Shown here one piece after another: positions 22,721-29,024 of a DNA stretch of 29,024 nucleotides; the first letter of the stretch is position 1, and each line of letters starts with the position of its first letter. The stretch spans positions 1 to 29,024 of the forward strand of contig DASTOJ010000208.1 in assembly GCA_035762565.1 (NCBI GenBank), in the 5' to 3' direction. Below the pieces are notes generated by a model, which was not told where the DNA came from, did not search any database, and saw only the letters and a list, made by a program, of their open reading frames with translations. This DNA comes from AR5 sp035762565. GTDB taxonomy: Bacteria > Methylomirabilota > Methylomirabilia > Rokubacteriales > CSP1-6. The position numbers and the translations under genes are program-made.

Positions 22721-24588
22721 TGCTGACTCCCGGTGAGTTGGTTGATGGCGTCCTGGATGTCCTCGCTCGCCAGCGGCAGGCCCCGCACGCGGTTGAAGCC
22801 GACGGCGTCCACGAGATACTCGGCGCGCAGCACGCGCACCAGCTGACCGCTGTTGATCTCCGGCACCAGCACCCGGCGATACTCGCGCAGGATGTGGCCG
22901 AGGTCCGGCGGCAACGGGTTGAGGTGCCGCAGGTGGACGGAGGCCACCGACTGGCCGGCCGCCTGGGCCCGCTCGACGGCGGCCGTGATCGACCCGTAGG
23001 TGCCGCCCCAGCCGACCACGAGCAGGTCGCCGGTGGCCGGCCCGTTGATGGACGTGGGCGGGATCTCCTGGGCCACGCGCCGCACCTTCTCGGCGCGCGT
23101 CTTCACCATGTGGTCGTGGTTCTCGGGGTCGTAGGAGATGTTGCCCGTCACGTCCTGCTTCTCGAGACCGCCGATGCGGTGCTCGAGCCCGGGCGTGCCG
23201 GGACGCACCCACGGGCGCGCCAGCGTGGCCGGGTCGCGCAGGTACGGGAAGAAGCTCTCCTTCTCCGTCCGGAACTGCACGTCCAGCGGCGGCAGCGTGG
23301 CCGGGTCGGGAATCAGCCACGGCTCCGAGCCGTTGGCCAGGAAGCCGTCGGAGAGCACCATCACCGGCACCATGTACTTCACGGCGATGCGCACCGCCTC
23401 GTAGGCGATGTAGAAGCAGTCGCCGGGCGTGGCGGGCGCCAGCACGACGATCGGCGACTCGCTGTTGCGGCCGTACAGCGCCTGCATGAGGTCGGCCTGC
23501 TCGGTCTTCGTCGGCATGCCGGTCGAGGGGCCGGCCCGCTGGATGTTGAGGATCACCAGCGGCAGCTCGGCGGTGACCGCCAGCCCGATGGCCTCGCCCT
23601 TGAGCGCGATGCCGGGCCCGCTCGAGCACGTCACGCCGATGGCCCCGCCGAACGCGGCGCCGATGGCGGCGGTGACCGCCGCGATCTCGTCCTCGGCCTG
23701 GATCGTGCGGACGCGGAAGCGCTTGTGCATCGCCAGCTCCTCGAGGACGCTCGAGGCCGGCGTGATCGGATAGGCGCCGTAGACGATGGGTAGCGTCGAG
23801 CGCTGCGAGGCGGCCAGCAGCCCCCACGCCAGGGCCCGGTTGCCCGTCATCGCCCGGTAGAGGCCCGGCGTCATCTCGGCCCGCTCGACCGTGTAGGATT
23901 CCTCGAAGAACTCCGCGGTCTCGCCGAAGGCGTGGCCCGCCTTCAGCACGCGCGTGTTGGCCTCGGCCACCGTGGAGTTCTTGGCGAACTTCTTGGCGAT
24001 CCAGTCCAGCGTCGGCTCCAGCGGACGCGTGTAGATCCAGGAGACGAGGCCGAGGGCGAAGAAGTTCTTCGTGCGGTCCTTCTCCTTGGTGTTCAGCGGC
24101 AGGTCGGCGATGGCCTTGAGCGTGAGCCCGGTCATGTCGACCTTGTGCAGGCGATAGCGCTCGGCCAGTGCCGGGTCGTCGAGCGGGTTGGACGCGTAGC
24201 CGGCCTTGTCGAGGTTACGCTTCTCGAAGGCAGCGGTGTTGACGATGAGCAGGCCGCCGGGCTTGAGGTCGCTCAGGTGCACCTTGAGCGCGGCGGGGTT
24301 CATGGCCACCAGGCAGTCGAGCCGGTCCCCCGGCGTGTAGACGCGCTGGCTGCCGAACTGCAGCTGGAAGCTCGAGACGCCGAAGAGCGTGCCCGCGGGG
24401 GCGCGGATCTCGGCGGGGAAGTTCGGCAGCGTCGCGAGGTCGTTGCCGGCCCAGGCGGACTCCGTGGTGAACTGCTCGCCGGTGAGCTGCATCCCGTCAC
24501 CGGAGTCGCCGGCGAAGCGGATGACGGCGCGGTCCAGCCCCTTGCGCGCCTTCCCGGCTCCTTTGACGGGTGTCGCCGTCTCGCTCAT
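22717..24588 (-). CDS. korA: 2-oxoacid:ferredoxin oxidoreductase alpha subunit, gamma-alpha fusion
   Basis: The 623-residue protein joins an N-terminal gamma domain (about residues 15-210; RFAGDSGDGMQLTGEQF, LPNFPAEIRAPAGTL, DCLVAMNPAALKVHL) to an alpha domain (from about 230; YGAYPITPASSVLEELA, IQAEDEIAAVTAAIGAAFGG, TCSSGPGIALKGEAIG, NIQRAGPSTGMPTKTEQADL) and a C-terminal domain with VVGWGGTYGSITAAVE. It belongs to the KorA type of 2-oxoglutarate:ferredoxin oxidoreductase. The ATG at 24588 follows a purine-rich ribosome binding site (AGAGGAAGAGG). A sigma-70-like promoter lies about 160 nt upstream. It heads the korAB pair. Confidence 0.92.
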
Positions 24589-24792
24589 CGCCTCTTCCTC
24601 TCTGGCCCTCGTGCGCCGCTCGATCCGGCCTGGTCAGCCCCCTCCGCGCGCCGCCGCGCATACGGCGTCCCGGTACCGGTTCGGCCTCGGGATGTCCGCT
24701 GAGTCGGCCGGCCGGCGGAGTACCGGCCCGGCGTCGGCAGGGCGTGACTCATCTTATCCAAGGCCCCCGGACAGGGCAAGGTCTATGACCCT
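24589..24792. other. intergenic/5' leader region of korAB
   Basis: This 204-nt spacer holds the candidate korA promoter at 24751-24779, a GC-rich leader of about 160 nt and the korA ribosome binding site. A 10-bp perfect palindrome CCGGTACCGG lies at 24670-24679 inside the leader. No gene is seen. Confidence 0.5.
24751..24779 (-). promoter_or_regulatory. candidate sigma-70 promoter for korAB
   Basis: On the minus strand TTGCCC (24779-24774), a 17-nt spacer and TAAGAT (24756-24751) match the -35 and -10 consensus at 4 and 5 of 6 positions with ideal spacing. It sits just after the CBS gene stop (24793) and is directed at korA. Assignment rests on sequence match alone. Confidence 0.5.
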
Positions 24793-25302
24793 TTAGCCCG
24801 CGTCCATCTCGTGCGGGCGCTTGAGCGTGTCGCCGGGAGGCAGGTTGAGGACCGCCTCCGGAAACAGCCCCGCCAGCCAGCGGATCACGTCGCTCACCGT
24901 GACCACGCCGACCGGACGCCGGTCGGCGTCCACCAGGGGGACCGTGCGATAGCCGGCAACGCTCATGCTGTGGACGGCATAGGCCACCCGATCGCTCGGC
25001 CCGAGCGCCTCGGGATCGCGCGTCATGACCTCGCCGAGCGCCGTCCGGCGGGCCTCGCGCCCCTGGCCGGCCACCCGGGTGAGCACGTCGCGCTCGGTGA
25101 AGATCCCGGTGAGCCGGCCGTCGCTGTCGACCACCAGCACCCCGGCCTGCCGCCGGGCGAGCATGCGCTCGATCGCCTCCTGCACGGTGGCCGTCTCGCG
25201 CAGGCACACCGGCTCGGCGGGGCCCAGCATGGCCACCGTGTCGTCGAACAGCGCGCCCCGGATCTCCTGGATCTCGCCCTCGATCGCGTCGAAATCCGTC
25301 AT
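24793..25302 (-). CDS. CBS-domain-pair protein
   Basis: The 169-residue protein consists of two CBS domains (PF00571), about residues 30-85 (VCLRETATVQEAIERMLARR, GVLVVDSDGRLTGIFTERDVL) and 92-150 (VMTRDPEALGPSDRVAYAVH, TVPLVDADRRPVGVVTVSDV). Such stand-alone pairs bind adenine nucleotides or related ligands and often serve as energy sensors. The ATG at 25302 overlaps the LysR regulator stop (ATGA), so both are made together. It lies upstream of korAB in the same direction. What it regulates is unknown. Confidence 0.92.
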   Translation of the reverse strand: MTDFDAIEGEIQEIRGALFDDTVAMLGPAEPVCLRETATVQEAIERMLARRQAGVLVVDSDGRLTGIFTERDVLTRVAGQGREARRTALGEVMTRDPEALGPSDRVAYAVHSMSVAGYRTVPLVDADRRPVGVVTVSDVIRWLAGLFPEAVLNLPPGDTLKRPHEMDAG

Positions 25303-26219
25303 ACGGCGCCTCCCACCCGCGCCCGCTCCCCTGGAGCGTCGCTGGCCTCCTGCAACAGCTGCACGAAGCGCTCGGCCGTCGGGGTCAGCGGCTTCTGCCG
25401 GTGGTGCACGATGCCCACCGGCCGCACCAGGTCGGGCACCGCCACCTCCACCGTCGCCAGCGTCTTGATCGACGCCTCCTTCTGCACCGTGTGGCGGGGC
25501 AGGATGCTGATCCCGGCGTCGATGATGATCGCCTGCTTGATCGTTTCGATGTTGTCGAACTCCATCACGATGTTCACGCGCACGTTGTGCGCGCGCAGGG
25601 CCCGGTCGATCGCCTTGCGGATGGTGAGGCTCGGATCGAAGGCGACGAAGGCCTCGCCGGCCAGCTCGGCCGGCATGACCACCCGCCGGCGGGCCAGCCG
25701 ATGGCTGGGATGGCACACCAGCGCCATCGGTTCCTCCCGCAGGTGCACCACGCTCAGCGCGCGGTCGGGCGGCGGGTAGGACATGATCCCGATGTCGGCC
25801 TCGCCCGTGAGGACCGCCTCCACGACCTTGTGGGGGTGCAGGCACTCGAGCTGGACGTGGGCCTGCGGGTAGAGCGACCTGAAGCGCTGCATCGGCCGGC
25901 TGACGTCGTGCAAGCCCACCGAGTAGATGGCGGCCACCCGCACGGTGCCGTCCACCCGCGCCTTGACCGCCGCCACCTCGCCCTTGGCCTTGTTCCAGGC
26001 TTCCAGGATGCCGCGGGCAGCGGTGTAGAAGGCCTCGCCCTCGGGGGTGACGACGAACGGGCGCTTGGTGCGGTCGATCAGGGGCACGCCCAGGTGGGTC
26101 TCCAGCTGCTGGACGGCCTGGCTGGCCGCGGACTGGGACACGAAGTTCTGCTCGGCGCCGCGGGAGAAGGACCGCAGGCGGACCACGTCGCAGTAGAGCT
26201 TGAGCGTCTCGAGGTGCAC
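25299..26219 (-). CDS. LysR-family transcriptional regulator
   Basis: The 306-residue product has an N-terminal LysR winged helix (LKLYCDVVRLRSFSRGAEQN, VSQSAASQAVQQLETHLGVP, LIDRTKRPFVVTPEGEAFY) and a periplasmic-binding-like effector domain from about residue 90 (VRVAAIYSVGLHDV, GEADIGIMSYPP, PMALVCHPSHRLARR, AGISILPRHTVQKEA). It is transcribed divergently from gltB over a 204-nt spacer with inverted repeats, the arrangement of B. subtilis gltC and gltAB. Control of gltB, itself and the co-translated CBS protein is therefore inferred. The start is GTG at 26219; no better start lies nearby. Confidence 0.92.
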   Translation of the reverse strand: MHLETLKLYCDVVRLRSFSRGAEQNFVSQSAASQAVQQLETHLGVPLIDRTKRPFVVTPEGEAFYTAARGILEAWNKAKGEVAAVKARVDGTVRVAAIYSVGLHDVSRPMQRFRSLYPQAHVQLECLHPHKVVEAVLTGEADIGIMSYPPPDRALSVVHLREEPMALVCHPSHRLARRRVVMPAELAGEAFVAFDPSLTIRKAIDRALRAHNVRVNIVMEFDNIETIKQAIIIDAGISILPRHTVQKEASIKTLATVEVAVPDLVRPVGIVHHRQKPLTPTAERFVQLLQEASDAPGERARVGGAV

Positions 26220-26234
26220 GGCGTAAGTCTACAT

Positions 26235-26283
26235 CATTAGCCGTGCTGATACCCGGAATATGAATTTTCCGTAATGACTAATG
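26235..26283. promoter_or_regulatory. nested inverted repeats, candidate LysR operator
   Basis: The AT-richer centre of the divergent spacer holds CATTAG (26235-26240) opposite CTAATG (26278-26283), and inside them CGGAA (26254-26258) opposite TTCCG (26267-26271) with 8 nt between. Both dyads share nearly the same centre (about 26260). LysR-type regulators usually bind such imperfect dyads between divergent genes. The assignment is inferred from position and symmetry. Confidence 0.45.
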
Positions 26284-26302
26284 CTGGCACCGCGCGTAGT
26301 AT
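26274..26302 (+). promoter_or_regulatory. possible sigma-70 promoter for gltB
   Basis: ATGACT (26274-26279), a 17-nt spacer and TAGTAT (26297-26302) each match the consensus at 4 of 6 positions with correct spacing. The -35 box overlaps the right arm of the operator-like dyad, which would suit activation by the LysR protein. The leader would be about 115 nt long. Support is weak. Confidence 0.33.
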
Positions 26303-26423
26303 CGTGCAACTCTTCACAAGAAAAAGATCCTGACAGTTGCGAGGCAGTGCAAGCCGCAGCCGCAGGCGAGGCGAGCCCGTAACGATGGCAACCCGCGAAT
26401 GCGTCGAGAGAGGGGATGCAGCA

Positions 26424-29024
26424 ATGACGCAGTTGTACGCCGGCCAATCCCCCGCCCAGGGCCTGTACGACCCCCGGCACGAGCACGACGCCTGCGGCGT
26501 GGGCTTCGTCGTGGACATCAAGGGGCGCCGCTCGCACGAGATCGTGCGCAAGGCCCTCCGGGTCCTCATCAACCTCCTGCACCGCGGGGCATGCGGCTGC
26601 GAGCCGAACACCGGCGACGGCGCCGGCGTGCTCGTGCAGATGCCGGACCGGTTCCTGCGGCGCGAGTGCGCGCGGCTCGGCATCGCGCTGCCGCCGGCCG
26701 GCGAGTACGGTGCCGGCCTGGTCTTCCTGCCGCGGGAGGCCTTGCAGGCCGACAAGGTGCGCGCGCTCCTGCACTCGATCGTCGAGGAGGAGGGCCAGCG
26801 GCTGCTCGGTTGGCGCGACGTCCCCACCGACGACGGGCCGCTGGGCGCCAGCGCGCGCTCGGTGGAGCCCACGATCAGGCAGGTCTTCGTCGGCCGCGGC
26901 CCCGCCGTGCGCGACCGCGCGCACTTCGAGCGCAAGCTCTACGTGATCCGCCGGCTGTTCGAGAAGGCGATGGTCGGGCTCGACATCCCGGAGAAGACGT
27001 TCGCCTACGTGCCGAGCCTGTCCTGCAACACGCTCATCTACAAGGGCATGCTGAGCGCCGACCAGATCGAGACGATGTACCCCGATCTCGTCGACCCCGA
27101 CCTGGAATCCGCGCTGGCGCTCGTCCACCAGCGGTTCAGCACCAACACGTTCCCCTCGTGGCCGCTGGCCCATCCCTACCGCTACATCGCCCACAACGGC
27201 GAGATCAACACGCTGCGCGGCAACATCAACTGGATGCGGGCGCGCGAGGCCCTCTGCCGCTCGGCCGTGCTCGGCGACGACCTGAAGAAAGTGCTGCCGG
27301 TCACCCGCGACGGGCTCAGCGACACGGCGACGTTCGACAACGTGCTGGAGTTCCTGGTCATGAACGGCCGGTCGCTGCCGCACGCGATCCTCATGATGAT
27401 CCCCGAGCCGTGGCAGAACCACGAGTCCATGAGCCCCGAGCGGCGGGCGTTCTACGAGTACCACGCCTCGCTCATGGAGCCCTGGGACGGGCCGGCCTCG
27501 ATCGCCTTCACCGACGGCACCGTCATCGGCGCCGTGCTCGACCGCAACGGCCTGCGCCCGTCGCGCTACTACGTCACCCGCGACGGCCTGGTCGTCATGG
27601 CCTCCGAGGTGGGCGTGCTGGACATCCCGCCCGAGAACATCGCGCTGAAGGAGCGCCTGCATCCCGGCAGGATCTTCCTGATCGACACCGGCCAGGGCCG
27701 GATCATCGACGACGAGGAGATCAAGCGCGCGCTGGCGGCCGAGCACCCCTACGCCGACTGGCTCCGGGACAACACGGTCCGCCTCGCCGACCTGCCGGCC
27801 AAGGCCGTGCCCGCCTCCGACCGCGCCACGGTGCTCGCGCGCCAGATCGCCTTCGGCTACACCCACGAGGACCTGCGCCTGCTGCTCGGCCCGATGGCGC
27901 GGAGCGGCGAGGAGCCGATCGGCTCGATGGGCACCGACACGGCGCTGGCCGTGCTGTCCGACCGGCCGCGCCCCCTCTACGACTACTTCAAGCAGCTCTT
28001 CGCACAGGTGACGAACCCGCCGCTCGATCAGATCCGCGAGGAGCTGGTGACGTCGATGGAGTCCACGATCGGCCCCGAGCGCAATCTGCTGAAGCCCGAG
28101 CCCGAGTCGTGCCGGCAGATCGTGATCCCCGATCCCGTGCTGTCCAACGAGGAGGTGGCCAGGGTCCGCCACGTGAGTCATCCGTGGTTCAAGGCTGTCA
28201 CCCTGCCGATGCTGTACCCGGTGGCCGAGGGCGCCCCCGGCCTCGAGCAGGCGCTGGCCGGGCTTCGAGCGCGGGCGAGCCAGGCCATCGCCGAGGGCCA
28301 CAACGTCGTGATCCTGTCCGACCGCGGCCTCACGCGCGAGCGGGCGGCCATCCCGAGCCTGCTCGCCACCGCCGCCGTGCACCATCACCTGGTGCAGCGC
28401 GGCGAGCGCACCCGCTGCGGCCTCGTGGTGGAGACCGGGGACGCGCGCGAGGTGCACCACGTGTGCCTGCTGATCGGCTACGGCGCCGGCGCCGTCAACC
28501 CGTGGGTCGCCTTCGAGACGCTCGACGACATGCTCGGGCAGGACCTCCTGCCGGGCGTGGACCGGGCGAAGGCCGTGAAGAACTACATCAAGGCGCTGAA
28601 CAAGGGGATCCTCAAGGTCATGGCCAAGATGGGGATCTCCACGCTGCAGAGCTACTGCGGCGCCCAGATCTTCGAGGCCGTGGGCCTCGACCGCGACGTG
28701 GTCGACCGCTACTTCACCGGCACCGCCTCCCGCGTGAGCGGCATCGGCATCGACGTCGTCGCCGAGGAGGTGCGCCGGCGCCACGAGGACGCCTTCCCCG
28801 CCCGCCCCATCGGCCACGCCGAGCTGGACTGGGGCGGCGAGTACCAGTGGCGGCGGGACGGCGAGTACCACCTCTTCAACCCCGACACGGTCTTCAAGCT
28901 CCAGCACGCCACCCGCGCCGGGCAGTACCGGATCTACAAGGACTACACGAAGCTGGTCGACGATCAGAACAAGCGCCTGGCCACCTTGCGCGGCCTCATC
29001 GAGCTCAAGCCGGCCGAGCGACCT
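26424..29024 (+). CDS. gltB: glutamate synthase large subunit, 3' end beyond the window
   Basis: The frame is open for 867 codons to the right edge, a little over half of the usual 1500. GltB makes two glutamates from glutamine and 2-oxoglutarate. After a 23-residue propeptide comes Cys24 (HDACGVGF), the amidotransferase nucleophile exposed by processing. The class II glutaminase domain continues with HRGACGCEPNTGDGAG, HQRFSTNTFPSWPLAHPYRY, AHNGEINTLRGNINWM and DRNGLRPSRYYVT, followed by the central domain (NPPLDQIREELVTSMES, SDRG, GISTLQSYCGAQIFEAVGL). The FMN and Fe-S region lies beyond the edge. The ATG at 26424 has a GAGAGGGG Shine-Dalgarno; an in-frame ATG at 26385 has a poorer one. Confidence 0.95.
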   Translation, partial: MTQLYAGQSPAQGLYDPRHEHDACGVGFVVDIKGRRSHEIVRKALRVLINLLHRGACGCEPNTGDGAGVLVQMPDRFLRRECARLGIALPPAGEYGAGLVFLPREALQADKVRALLHSIVEEEGQRLLGWRDVPTDDGPLGASARSVEPTIRQVFVGRGPAVRDRAHFERKLYVIRRLFEKAMVGLDIPEKTFAYVPSLSCNTLIYKGMLSADQIETMYPDLVDPDLESALALVHQRFSTNTFPSWPLAHPYRYIAHNGEINTLRGNINWMRAREALCRSAVLGDDLKKVLPVTRDGLSDTATFDNVLEFLVMNGRSLPHAILMMIPEPWQNHESMSPERRAFYEYHASLMEPWDGPASIAFTDGTVIGAVLDRNGLRPSRYYVTRDGLVVMASEVGVLDIPPENIALKERLHPGRIFLIDTGQGRIIDDEEIKRALAAEHPYADWLRDNTVRLADLPAKAVPASDRATVLARQIAFGYTHEDLRLLLGPMARSGEEPIGSMGTDTALAVLSDRPRPLYDYFKQLFAQVTNPPLDQIREELVTSMESTIGPERNLLKPEPESCRQIVIPDPVLSNEEVARVRHVSHPWFKAVTLPMLYPVAEGAPGLEQALAGLRARASQAIAEGHNVVILSDRGLTRERAAIPSLLATAAVHHHLVQRGERTRCGLVVETGDAREVHHVCLLIGYGAGAVNPWVAFETLDDMLGQDLLPGVDRAKAVKNYIKALNKGILKVMAKMGISTLQSYCGAQIFEAVGLDRDVVDRYFTGTASRVSGIGIDVVAEEVRRRHEDAFPARPIGHAELDWGGEYQWRRDGEYHLFNPDTVFKLQHATRAGQYRIYKDYTKLVDDQNKRLATLRGLIELKPAERP

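Noticed and set aside
26285..26306. Sigma-54-like TGGCAC upstream of gltB
   Set aside because: No TTGC-type -12 element lies at the required spacing.
26229..28907. 892-residue minus-strand open frame opposite gltB
   Set aside because: It is antisense to a clear gltB frame, has low-complexity Val/His/Gly/Arg-rich sequence typical of GC-rich shadow frames, and contains no recognisable domain.

Overview
This is a GC-rich (roughly 70%) bacterial chromosomal window with dense, mostly minus-strand operons whose genes are repeatedly joined by 4-nt ATGA or GTGA stop/start overlaps. Gene content and protein style resemble uncultivated soil lineages such as Candidatus Rokubacteria/Methylomirabilota. 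That placement is an impression from remembered homologues, not a computed result.

Layout. (1) 1-57: start of an exported protein running off the left edge (minus). (2) 243-7782, minus: a near-continuous run TIGR02757 protein, rmuC, small unknown, M20 deacylase, Memo-like protein, DUF1285-like protein, PCYCGC-type exported protein with an in-frame UGA, acetolactate-synthase-like ThDP enzyme. (3) 7808-9273, plus: aspartate dehydrogenase and a methyltransferase. (4) 9292-11772, minus: a divergent PRPP synthetase, a SnoaL-like protein and a conserved CxxC protein of unknown function. (5) 11783-21561, minus: one long operon glcD-glcE-glcF-cupin-lutA-lutB-lutC-DUF2203-ArsC-like(UGA)-HAD, followed closely by trxB. 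(6) 21698-24588, minus: two-subunit 2-oxoacid:ferredoxin oxidoreductase korAB. (7) 24793-26219, minus: LysR regulator and a CBS-pair protein, divergent from gltB (26424 to the right edge, plus, partial).

Main discovery. Two minus-strand genes are interrupted by in-frame TGA codons that look like selenocysteine codons. In the PCYCGC protein (1850-2311) the TGA at 1990-1988 gives a U-S-L-C motif at the place where I recall relatives having CxxC, and the frame continues 45 residues to a TGA overlapping the next GTG start. In the ArsC/Spx-like thioredoxin-fold protein (13531-13884) the TGA at 13848-13846 gives a U-T-S-C active site at the N terminus. Each TGA is followed, at 21 and 23 nt, by a strong hairpin whose apical loop has a G in its first two bases, matching the bacterial SECIS model. 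TGA is an ordinary stop for most other genes here, so general UGA reassignment is unlikely. A plain gene caller would truncate both proteins. The selA/selB/selC/selD machinery is not in this window and must be sought elsewhere in the genome.

Functionally the window centres on 2-hydroxyacid oxidation (glycolate/lactate via GlcDEF and LutABC), ferredoxin-linked 2-oxoacid metabolism (KorAB), glutamate synthesis (GltB) and thiol/selenol redox chemistry (TrxB and the two UxxC proteins).
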